Of a DNA stretch of 64,000 nt, positions 11,101 to 20,758 are shown piece by piece (position 1 is the stretch's first letter; each line of letters begins with the position of its first letter). Position numbers and translations under genes: made by a program. The notes under the pieces are model-generated. The model did not search any database and was not told where the DNA came from. It worked only from the letters and a program-made list of their open reading frames with translations. This stretch comes from Pteria penguin (Eukaryota; Mollusca; Bivalvia; Pterioida; Pteriidae): contig CM068587.1 in the NCBI GenBank assembly GCA_035048485.1, positions 40,051,842-40,115,841 of the forward strand. Direction: 5' to 3'.

Positions 11101-14100
11101 CTGACAGATTGGCAGCTGACACTGGACCCTCGGGCTTCGCTTCTTTAACTTGCAGTGATAACACGCTATTATGTATTATCTCATTTACAAAAGTTTGCGC
11201 CATCTCTCTTAATTCTTGTTTCCTTTCGCATTTGAAATGCTCTACTTTTCGTTTTTCACTTTCAAGGTTATCTTTTACATTGGCGTTCTTTATTTTCTCT
11301 TCTTGTTGTTCTGCAAACAATGCATGTACTTTGGCTTCTGACAGATTGGCAACTGACATTGTATGCTCGGTTTTTGCCTCTTTAACTTGCAGTGGCACTG
11401 TATTATTATGTATCATTTCATTTACAAAACTTTGCGCCATTTCTCTTAATTTTTCATTTGTTTCACATTTGAAATGTTCGACTTCTCGTTTTTTACTTTC
11501 AAGGTGATCATGAATAATGGCGTTCTTTGTTTTCTCTTCTTCTTCTTGTTTTGTAGACAATGCATGTTCTTTGGTTTCTGACAGATTTGCAGCTGCCACT
11601 AGACCCTCGGTTTTTGCTTCTTTAACTTGCAGTGAAAGCAGGCTATTATGTATTATCTCATTTACAAAAGTTTGCGCCATCTCTCTTATTTCTTGTTTCC
11701 TTTCGCATTTGAAAAGCTCGACTCGTTTTTCACTTTCAAGGCTATCTTTTACATTGGCGTTCTTTGTTTTCTCTTCTTGTTGTTGTTCTTTAGATAATAC
11801 ATGCACTTTGGCTTCTGATAGATTTGCAGATGACATTGAATGCTGGGTTTGTGCTTCTCTAGCTTGCAGTGATACTGTGCTAATATCAATTAACTCATTC
11901 ACAAAAAATTGCGCCATTTCTCTTAATTCCTCATTCGCTTCACATTTGAAATGTTCGACTTCTCGTTTTTTACTTTGAAGGTGATCTTGCACAATAGCGT
12001 TCTTTGTGTTCTCTTCTTCTTCTTGTTCTGCAGACAACGCATGTACTTTGAATTCTGCAGTAAGTGTTGCCAACTTGTGATTTTCGTTTCCTTTTACGCC
12101 ACATTGCAATAGAATTAAGCTATTATGGATGATTTCTTCTACATAGTTCCTTGCCCTTTCTTCCAATTCTATTTCGCTCGTATGTCCATCATCTTTCTGT
12201 TTTCTGTCCATGTTTGTCACATCTACGGATTCTTTTCTATTCTCAGCTTCAATGTTTCTTGCCCTCTCTATGCGGTTGTTCTCTTTTTCACCGTTGTCAT
12301 TATTTTCTTGGTGTTTAATAAGCTGTTGCTGCAATTAAAGACATAATTTATTTGCTTGTAGAAATATATGTAGTTGAAAGTTGATTGGTATCATAGTATT
12401 GACAAAAGCTTAATCATTTATTTATTTTATTTATTTATTTATTTATTTACTTATTCATTTACTTAATTGTTTATTTATTATGGATATATCGCACTTGATC
12501 ATGATTTAAAGATCTGAGTGCGAATGAACATACCTCTTTCCTCCATCTCTCAAACTAGAAATAAAAGTAACAATATCATGAATGATAAAAAATATATATA
12601 TCGCTATTAAATATGAAATCATTATATATCATGATTTATCATATATTATTAATATTATATTTAGATAATAAATATAGAAAATAAATTCAAGTTAAGAAAA
12701 ATTGACTCATCGAATTTATAATATGTAATACATCATTTTTTATTTCACAGTTTTTCATATGGTGACGGCACCAGCCTGATGCATCGCACAGAAATTTAGA
12801 CCTATACAACTAACAAAACCGAAGCTGTGAATGATTTTTACATGCCAAGTCCACCATGAAACATGGCCTCAGTTGTTACTGTCATTTCCGAAAAGGCAGG
12901 ATGCCAACAAGCCAGCGAAGATATTCGAACACGAGACCTTTCGGTACTGAACCAAGTACCTTACCGATTAAACTACACTGGCTCAATGGTAAAGATATTC
13001 TGTGTTGACTATTTTACAAAGTCCCCACACTTAACGACCCCTCTTCATAACGATGAATAAACCCATTCCCAAAACAAACAAACAAAAAAGAACATAAAAA
13101 GATGTGTTTGTGAAACACGAATGCCCCGACGGCAACAAAGTCCAAATAAGGCAAATTTTAAAATGCAATTTGAAAGGGCTTTATGAGCGAAGGTTAAAGT
13201 CAACAACAAACAGACATACAAATAGACAAACGAAAAAAAACCAAAACAAAACAAAACCAAACAGTCAAACAAACAAACAAACAGACAGACAAAAGAAAAA
13301 CAATATGCCCCCGATCTATCGATCCGGGGGTATAAATATCCCTAAAACAAAACGAGAAACCAACATACTGAAAGAAAGGTATAAGATGATATGATATGAT
13401 ATGATATGATATTATATGATATGATACGATGTGATATGGTATGTTATGATATGATATGTTATGATAATATAATAATATGAAAATATAATAATATGATAAT
13501 ATAATATGATATAATATAATATTATATTATATAGTGTAAAATAATATAATATAATATGTATACCTTTTTCTTTCGTCTTTGCTTTAAATAAAATTGAAGA
13601 TTGTATTAGAAAAAATGGCACAGTTAACGTTATAGTAATAATTATCATTGAAAAAAAGAATTATCATTTGCTATTTCCTTAAACTATTTTCCATCACAAA
13701 TCTTTCACAAATTATATATTCATAGTGAGATGTAAGGAAATCGTTAAATTAAAGAAAATAATAAAATTAAGAATGAAGGTGCTTTTTGATTAACATACCT
13801 CTCGCTTTTCGTGCTCAGCCTGAAAAATAATAAAATACACATGATATTTCTGACAAAGGTATCCGAGTAATGAATACATGCATTACAAATACAATATGTT
13901 ATTCATTTCTGAGGTCTGGGCCCAGGCATTATGCCTCTACCCGTACTTGAAATAACATTAATTAATTATACATTTGACGATGCAATGAATTAAAGGTCAT
14001 GAGAAACTTAAATTATACAAATTTATGTTTTTGCTTAAATAAGATATATATGCTTTAAATAACATCCTCATATTTTTTGTTTTTTGAATATAATTACTCA

Positions 14101-15784
14101 TTCTGGAGATATTGATATTTGAACATAAATGTAAATGTGTGTTGCCTCGGCAAGTTTAGCGGATTTTCGTGACTGTGAATCGCTATGAGGTTATATTACT
14201 AGGTCAATTAACATCAATCGGAACACCGTCGCCATTTTTTTTTTTCGTATTTGCGTACGGAAATGGACGAGTTGTTACGATTGAATTAACATAAGAGCTG
14301 TATTCACGACCTGTATGTTACATGGAGAAATGCCGTGCTTGACCTAATGTGACGTCACAACTTTTTATTTCTGTAGGGGCATTTAAATCTGTATTTACTC
14401 TTAATTACTGACTTATAAATGCAATTATGTCTATATGATACAGTAGAAAAATCTGTTTTTTAAACAAGAAGGTTAATTTTTCCAAGTATCACTATTTTTT
14501 ACAATAAAAATTTATGTTTCCCATGACCTTTAATGTACTAAAGAGAGTGTTATTCATGATAAACAAAATGATGAAGGAATTTTAGTGAGGACGCCAATAT
14601 CTTTAAACAAAATTTGCAACTTACAGGTGGCAAGTCCGACACTAGCAACCGCCCTTTCGTATGCCCATCATTTCCTTTGTACTCATGTCGATGTACAACC
14701 TATAAATATAAAAATACAGATAATTACAAAAACTAATCACCGTGTCATCTCGGATAAACTAGATTCATAGGAGATCATTCGGGTTATAAAACAAACAAAA
14801 AGAAAAACACATCAGATACTTACATAATAGGAGGGAAATCCAGGTTCTTCTGTTTTCTACAATTTAAGGCATTATGTGTAGTCTAGATTTATTCATTAAT
14901 ATATTTATGGTATGCCAAGGTAATAAAGAGCTATAAAATGAACATTTCAAATACGTAATATGATATCTTATTGAAATATAATTCACCAAGAATGTAAATA
15001 ACATACCTCACACTTCTTTGTTTTCTGTAGAAAAAAAAAAAATAAATAATATTTTAAAAGTAAGGAACCCTCTGGTTACAGTGATAAAGTATTTGACAAA
15101 GAGTTCAACAATATATAATTACCTTGGGGGGGGGGGGGGAGTATTTGGAACAGCAACACAAAGACATAGATCAAAATCTCAATTTTCATTGAATCACATT
15201 TATCTGCCCGTTTTTGAGGATGGTTCATAAGATATAAGAACTAATACGTACAAAGCAATTACGTACAAAGCAATTAAACAAAACACGTACAAGCACTATA
15301 TAGAAAGTAATAATATAAACGTTTGCCCGAAATTATGGGCAATATGTCTTTGTACTGGTATTTCTAAACTACACTAAAAAGATCATATTATATCTAAATA
15401 AATGTATTTAGCTTTCTATCCTCTATCTCTTACACACTGATCATCAAAATTAATGTTGTTTAAAATGAGATATTTGAGTACCAGATAGATGTAGATGCTA
15501 GAAAGAAATTCAAGAAGAAGAATGTGTTGTATATTACCTTACTCCAACCCTTTTCATCGAATGTTGCTTTAAATCTATGAAAATCTCTGATATAACTGAA
15601 GTGAAACTTAGACCTCTGAAATACAAGACAAATATTAATATTAAATATAAACCATATGTATTAACAAATACATGACAGTAGATATCATAAGAATTCATTT
15701 AAAATGCATGATTACTATAAGTATACAAATATTTACCAACTATATCAATGAATACCCATAAATTGTACTTACTTCGCTCGTCAT
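8120..15784 (-). CDS. Paralogue 2: protein with ten AKAP-like amphipathic helices
   Basis: Exons, all phase 0 up to the long exon: 15784-15773 (MTSE), 15615-15538, 15024-15007 (KTKKCE), 14856-14824 ([11 protein letters not shown]), 14699-14625, 13819-13799 (AEHEKRE), 13581-13564 (QRRKKK), 12554-12534 (FERWRKE), 12328-9734 (865 codons) and 8817-8664; a further exon at 8140-8120 fits phase. Predicted protein is at least about 1,010 residues: a basic N-terminal module of 92, a long Glu/Lys-rich helical repeat region, then a Ser/Thr/Asp-rich tail. I do not recognise the N-terminal module. The helices (pattern A..FVNEIIHNS...L) look like RII-binding helices of A-kinase anchoring proteins, so a scaffold binding PKA or a related dimerisation/docking domain is the best guess. 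The 3' end is unresolved: reading through the 8664 donor gives an in-frame TAA at 8658-8656, an alternative terminus. Confidence 0.7.
8664..8817 (-). CDS. Paralogue 2, Ser/Thr/Asp-rich exon
   Basis: The acceptor TTTGTAG leads into SQQFDEIMTTDVSTTPSIG and, further on, TSSDDTASSNESASTNLDD. Only phase 0 is open, which matches the donor phase of the long exon at 9734. The donor is G|GTATGT at 8664; without splicing, a TAA follows after GlyMet. Confidence 0.6.
9734..12328 (-). CDS. Long repeat exon: ten amphipathic helices every 76-80 residues
   Basis: The acceptor AATTGCAG precedes CAACAGCTT, and the donor is GAGAAG|GTAGGT. The 865 open codons contain seven similar units of 79-80 residues plus three diverged ones. 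Helix cores are ARNYVEEIIHNSLILLQ, AQFFVNELIDISTVSLQ, AQTFVNEIIHNSLLSLQ, AQSFVNEMIHNNTVPLQ, AQTFVNEIIHNSVLSLQ, AQSIVNEMFHDSIVSLQ, AQNFVNEIIHNSIVSLK, then VRGYINDIIEKSLALLR, ARKLVDHVINASLAILK and ARRLIDDIIRNSLDSMK. Starts in the predicted protein are at about 151, 231, 310, 390, 469, 548, 628, 707, 783 and 859. Linkers carry NLSEAKVHALS, a Glu/Gln run, a HDHLESKKR-like stretch and a FKCE motif. Units 2+3 and 4+5 are a duplicated pair (both have NANVKD then NAIIHDHLES). The spacing and the Ala/Val/Ile/Leu faces favour repeated docking helices over one continuous coiled coil. Confidence 0.8.
12421..12482. repeat. (ATTT)n microsatellite
   Basis: Impure ATTT/ACTT tetranucleotide tract in the paralogue 2 intron between 12534 and 12328. 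Confidence 0.8.
12890..12990 (-). mobile_element. SINE head remnant, minus strand
   Basis: On the minus strand it reads as a degenerate tRNA-like head: TAGTTTAATCGGTAAGGT (A-box region) and GTGTTCGAATATC (B-box region). No clear tail is visible. It sits in a paralogue 2 intron. Confidence 0.5.
13385..13560. repeat. (TATGA)n-derived minisatellite
   Basis: Pentanucleotide TATGA/GATAT units grading into ATAAT variants, immediately beside the donor of the 18-nt QRRKKK exon of paralogue 2. Confidence 0.9.
13989..14534. mobile_element. Terminal-inverted-repeat element, about 545 bp
   Basis: The left end TTAAAGGTCATGAGAAAC matches the reverse complement of the right end GTTTCCCATGACCTTTAA. No coding ORF lies inside. 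It is in the paralogue 2 intron between the 75-nt and AEHEKRE exons and has no counterpart in paralogue 1. Confidence 0.6.
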
Positions 15785-15900
15785 CTTGTTCAGCGTCTTT
15801 TCGCTTTGGTTAACTGTGTTGCGAATGAACGTAACGTCGTTTTTATGACGTCATAACGAACACAGAGCTAGCTTCCGATACAAAGATATTGATATGATAG
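15785..15900 (-). promoter_or_regulatory. Promoter of paralogue 2 with CRE palindrome
   Basis: TGACGTCA at 15846-15853 is 62 bp before the ATG. It lies in a block conserved with 3403-3520: GCGAATGAACGTAACGTCG, TTATGACGTCATAACG, and GAGCTAGCTTCCGATAC. Confidence 0.6.
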
Positions 15901-16400
15901 TTTCAATGTTGTTTCAAACTTGATTTAATTGTATATGTTTTAAATAAAATGATAAATATATGAAAGTAGATAAAGATAAATTAATTAATAAAGTGATTCT
16001 TGCCAATCACTCCTCTCGACAATTAAAAGTTTTCTTGATAGTTTCGTAAGCGTTCCACAACGAGAGATTTTGAATATGGTATGTTTTTGTGTGATAGGTC
16101 TACCCGTTTTACAACAAAACGTTCTGGTGAATATATGAGCGCCTTGTTGATCGAAATTTACATTTTTATATATGAAACATGGTTTACTTTTGAATTTACT
16201 GAATGATGGGGGAAAAATCAATAAAAGATGTTATATTTACACATATTTTGCTTTTTGAGCCAGTATAAAACCATGAAAGACTCCTACTGAGACAACATAA
16301 GCCTGAGGTAGTGTTTTACAATTTACGATATATTAAAAACACACCAATAACTAAAATAAACTGCACATTTTATCTAGCAAACTGTTCCTTTTCTTTTCAG
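15901..16400. other. Intergenic AT-rich sequence
   Basis: Nothing supportable beyond the polypyrimidine acceptor (TTCTTTTCAG) at 16391-16400 that precedes the orphan exon-like ORF. Confidence 0.5.
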
Positions 16401-16565
16401 TATCTGTGTGTGTCAAGTCATCCAAGCCCAAGTGAGAAAAAAAGGATAATTATTCAAATGAAATTCGTTTGTCAGTTGTCTGCAGGCATTTTACTTATTG
16501 GTGATAACATTGAAGAAATTGACCAGAAACTGGCAGAATGCACACTATATCCAGGAATTCGTTAA
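16401..16565 (+). CDS. Orphan candidate terminal exon, unknown protein
   Basis: A strong 3' splice site (TTCTTTTCAG) is followed by 54 open codons and a TAA. The peptide begins YLCVSSHPSPSEKKRIIIQ and later has CQLSAGILLIGDNIEEIDQK. An AATAAA at 16593-16598 follows the stop by about 28 nt, as in a last exon. I found no upstream exons on this strand, so it may be the last exon of a gene with a distant 5' part, or a captured or pseudogene fragment. Product not recognised. Confidence 0.3.
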   Translation, partial: YLCVSSHPSPSEKKRIIIQMKFVCQLSAGILLIGDNIEEIDQKLAECTLYPGIR

Positions 16566-16974
16566 AATGGAGGGTTTGGATCTATAAAGGAGAATAAAAG
16601 AAAACTTTAAGCAAATTTTTTAAATCACCAGAAAAGCAGAAATCAGTTTTTTTTATATTCAAGTACAAACCTGTATACTTTGGGTATTCAGTGTGGACAC
16701 AGCTAGCCAATAAGGAGATGTCTTCTCCTGAGGCTCCTCCCGGGTATCTTGCCCCTCTTCGTAACTCCTCCATGGATTCATGTACAGTGGCGGATCCAGG
16801 ATTTCCGAAAAGGATGGGGGGATGTGTATTAGCCAAACCACTCGGCCATTTTTGGTGCCAAATCTAGATTTTTACTGGTAAATATGCGGCGAAAAGGGAG
16901 TGCCCCGATCTAAATCCGCCTCTGATGTAAATATTTAACTAGATATTATGTTTGCTGGTTTCAAAATTATTTTG

Positions 16975-17204
16975 CTTTTAGGTGGGGTTTTTATGCCCCC
17001 GCCATATATTGCCGGGGCACATAGTGTTGCACCCTGTCATTCCGTCATTCTGTAATTCCGAAACCTTGTCATCGCAACTCCTCCCAAACCTTTCATCAGA
17101 ATTTCACCAAACTTCACATGTAGGTAGGGCAGCATATGTAGATGTGCATGAAGGAAGGCAACTATGCTCAGAATTTTTTCAGGAGTAATGGGACTTTGAA
17201 ATTA
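16975..17204. repeat. Direct repeat, left copy
   Basis: 17065-17203 is about 80-85% identical by eye to 17688-17831; both begin AACCTTGTCATCGCA and end GGGACTTTGAAAT. Upstream is a GCCCCCGCC/GGCGGGGC-like stretch ending GCACCCTGTC. The short ORFs here (such as SSEFHQTSHVGRAAYVDVHE) recur in the right copy, suggesting an interspersed family rather than a gene. Confidence 0.65.
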
Positions 17205-17662
17205 CTGTCCGCGCCACTCACTTTGTAAACCGAAAAAGCTGGATTTTCACTTATTTATTTTTTAAGTAGCTTTACAAAATTAATATCAATCGACAGATCT
17301 TGTTTAGTCGTAACTTTTGGTGTATGTTATATGTCTCTATGAAGAAGCATTCGTATTTTATAGGGAAAATCATTTTAGATAGGACGTTTCTATGTTAATT
17401 TTGACGTGACTTCGCCAATGTTTAACATTGAGTCTATAGGAAACTTGGCGACGTCACGTCAAAATTTAACATGGAAATCGCCCTATCTAAAATTGATTTT
17501 TTTCTATAAAATATGAACGCTTCTTTATACAAACATATAGCATACACCAAAAGTTACGATTAAACAAGATCTATCGAATGGTTTTGCCTTTTTGAAATTA
17601 TTCTGAAGATGAATAACTGAAAATCCAGATTTTCCAGTTTCCAGAGTGAGTGGTGCGGACAG
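17205..17662. mobile_element. Foldback element, 458 bp, TA target duplication
   Basis: Long inverted arms: the ends are CTGTCCGCGCCACTCAC and its near-reverse complement, and inner parts also pair (AGATCTTGTTTAGTCGTAAC against GTTACGATTAAACAAGATCT; TTTTGACGTGACTTCGCC against GGCGACGTCACGTCAAAA). TA flanks both ends (17203-17204 and 17663-17664). There is no ORF. The TA duplication fits a Tc1/mariner-type mobiliser. Confidence 0.8.
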
Positions 17663-17687
17663 TAGAAAATGTGCATTGCATATGGCT

Positions 17688-17831
17688 GAACCTTGTCATC
17701 GCACCTCCTCCTAAACTGTTCATCAGAATTTCACCAAACTTCACAGGTAGGTAGGGCAGTATGTGTAGATGTGCATGAAGGGAGACAACCCTGCTCAGAA
17801 TTCTTAAAGGAGTTATGGGACTTTGAAATCA
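17688..17831. repeat. Direct repeat, right copy
   Basis: Partner of 17065-17203. The foldback element lies between the two copies. Confidence 0.65.
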
Positions 17832-20597
17832 AAAAATCGAAGTCAAAAGCCCAAGCATACAAAACCAGTAAACAAAACAAACTAAACGAGAGAAAAGAAA
17901 ACAGAAACGTATAATCAAATAATCCAAGTGAACTCTCAGATGAGAGTGGGACCAGGTGCTCGAGAAGGGTAAGCATCCCCTGCTTGCATGCTACACCCGT
18001 CACTTGAATTATATGGACATAGTCAATCCGGTATTGACAGTTACAAATGCATGCATAATGAAAGACCTGGTGCATAGAAGGAAAATGTATCAATTTCAAT
18101 ATTTTGTTTGCAAACATAAATAATAAGAAAAGAAATGATATAGTCTTATTCAATGCCGATTCTAAACTAAATTTGAATTATAATTATGGAAAGTATTACT
18201 TTTATGTCCATTTCCAAATTTTTTATATTCAAAGATAGCTGTCTGTGGGGCATTTGTGTCATACCGACACATTTCTGCTGCAGGGGGTTAAGTCCTGTTC
18301 ACCAATAGGCCTGATCTAGTTTTTATTTTTTCTCTATCGCAAGACTGCTTTAGAACGTTACAATACAAGGACTGTGTGCAACACGCCCCTTGCTCATTTG
18401 AAATATTTTACAACACTGAAAGCTGCTAGTCTTTGGCTAGATGGCTAGCATTAATTTCGACACTGAGTACAATCAACTTGGTCTATATACAAACACACAA
18501 GTAGCTTATCCACCATCCATAAAAATTCTGACCTCGTAGAAAATAAAGATTCAAACTAATGACTTGTCATGAAGATTTCGGATAAATGTTTACTAGTAGT
18601 CATTGATATTTAAAATCAAATTAATTTGTTGTTACATCAGAATTATGATGACATATCCTGCAGAACGGCGGGGGGTGGGGGTGCTTTATATATGCACCCA
18701 TGACCGATCCATTGTTAGTGAGAGTATACATGCAAACAGTTATCATGATATATAGGACCTCAGTCTATAGTTTTTCAGTCAGGACAAAAATCTGGCAAGA
18801 ATTCAGACCACCAACCTTGAGCAGAACATCTTCTTAAACAAACTTGCACCAAGATATAACAATGTCACCATTTCCACGAAACTTAGATGCTATACAAATG
18901 ACCTTGCAAAAATAATATCCTTAGAAATTTAGGGTTAATTTTTAAGCAGTTGCAACCAAGGTATTACTACTAGTGCTTCTGCCATTACTACTTTCTATAA
19001 ACATAATTATAAAAATATTTTCTTTAGATATTTCAGATCTTGATACATCTTTTTGTAATTGATATTACTAGAAAAATATTTCAGAATATCAGCACAATCT
19101 ATTTTTAGATCTACTCCTACATCTCCCTATTCGTATACTTTTAAATTTCAGGAAACATTTTTCAAACTTTTCCCCCTTTTTCAGATTTGTTCGCTTTTCT
19201 TTACCATCTCTCGATGTATTTGCTTTTTGGTGAGTAGCCCGAGCTTTCTGAGTAGGAGTTCTAGATTTAGATGACTGTTGGATCTTTTTTCTTCTTTCTT
19301 TTTCCTCATTCCATGATGTTATGGTACTCCAGTAATCATTTAGAAAGTGTTTTAGTTTTAGATGTGCGGTCGTGACCTTAAAATCAGCCAGCATCATCTG
19401 TTCAAGTTCGTGCAAATATCCAAAATGCGGTTTTAATCCAAGATACTAGAATTATCATCTGGCAGAGACAATTATACACATGCCTCTGTATCTGGAAACC
19501 ATGCCCCCCCCCTTTCCCCTATTTTTACTGTCAAGTTCCTAAATCGATTTCGAATCAATCGACATTTCCTTCCCTTCACATGTACATGGTAATTAAACTT
19601 TGGTTCAAAACATGTTCTTGTGCTGCGACCTTAACCTCAGTTAAAATCAGTAAGCATCTTCCACAATTCGTTAGAAAACTCCGAGACCATTTTGAGAAGG
19701 AATGTCAGAAGATGCTCGGGGAGAAGCAATCGTTCCTCTGGCCTAGCCAGTAGGAAACATATACATATCACAACTCTTTATGGAATCTAGACCTATAGCT
19801 TCCTAATCAGGCTAACGAGACATTATGCGGTTAGAACAAGAGAAACCCTTCTACTGCTTTTAAAATTTGATAGAATTGAACAATTATGCATCTAATCTCC
19901 ATATTTTGTCATTTATCATACATATATTATTAGTGCCATCATTGGTAAAATTCACTGCAATTATCTCGGCAGAAAGTTAATTTTCTTTTTCTCTATTATG
20001 CACACGTATTTATGTTTGGTGACAACCATAACTTTCATCACATATTCTACGAATAGTTCCAATTGGATAAAGGTACCCTAAACCAATACTAACATTATCA
20101 AAGAACAATGAAGCCACATTACACGCGTTTCTTTTCTTTTTGCATCACAGAGTGCTTCCCATACATTGCATAATATACCAGCTACAAAATTGCATTACAC
20201 AGAAATTTTGCCTTGCAAAACAGATCCATCTGAAGCCATGATGGAATTTTCCTGCCAACGTCTTACCCAATATTGCATCTCAGTTACATTATCTCATCAC
20301 AAAGACGGGACACTGGCGAGTCACAGGTGGGATTCGAACAAGACCTCTTCAGTTATACCGTAAGTACACAACTGAGGTAGGTTGGTTCTACATTAAAAAC
20401 AAAGCTTTCTTAATAAGGGTGTATGTGAATGACTGATACAGGTCTGTGACACAGACAACCAGAGAAAACCACAACCTTCAAGAGGTATACCAGCACACTA
20501 TCTTGCATTCCTCCACCTGGATTTGAACCAAGACCATAACCAAAATGGTTTTGTATCAACTATACATAACAAGAGACATCATAATGAGGAGGTACTT
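17832..20597. other. Intergenic region, repeat remnants and one unidentified ORF
   Basis: No convincing gene. A 108-codon ORF on the minus strand (19415-19089) begins MHELEQMMLADFKVTTAHLK and is Lys/Arg/Ser-rich in its second half. It may be a decayed mobile-element or gene fragment; no family was recognised. A degenerate minus-strand SINE head lies at about 20280-20395 (B-box-like GTTCGAATCCCACC). Confidence 0.45.
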
Positions 20598-20603
20598 TTT
20601 ATT
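20598..20603 (-). terminator. RPS27A: RPS27A polyadenylation signal
   Basis: AATAAA on the minus strand begins only 5 nt after the TAA stop, giving a very short 3' UTR, as is common for ribosomal protein genes. A second AATAAA overlaps the coding sequence (TTT AAT AAA) upstream. Confidence 0.6.
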
Positions 20604-20608
20604 TCATT

Positions 20609-20758
20609 TTACTTTTCCTCTTGTTTATTAAATACATATGTCAGACAGCATTTTCCGCAATATTGTCTGTCAAAGTGAGCGGCCATGAAGACGCCACCCC
20701 CGCATTCAGCATTGGTGCATTCACGACGCAGGCGAGTGATTTTACCGTTCTCATCAAC
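20609..20758 (-). CDS. RPS27A: RPS27A coding exon 4 (zinc ribbon, C terminus)
   Basis: Acceptor ATTTGCAG, then [19 protein letters not shown], four zinc-ligand cysteines, and TAA at 20611-20609. Confidence 0.95.
   Translation of the reverse strand, partial: VDENGKITRLRRECTNAECGGGVFMAAHFDRQYCGKCCLTYVFNKQEEK

Noticed and set aside
9719..11978. Several 60-154 aa plus-strand ORFs rich in Ser/Phe/Cys with internal repeats
   Set aside because: Antisense shadows of the minus-strand repeat exon; their repeats follow its 237-bp period.
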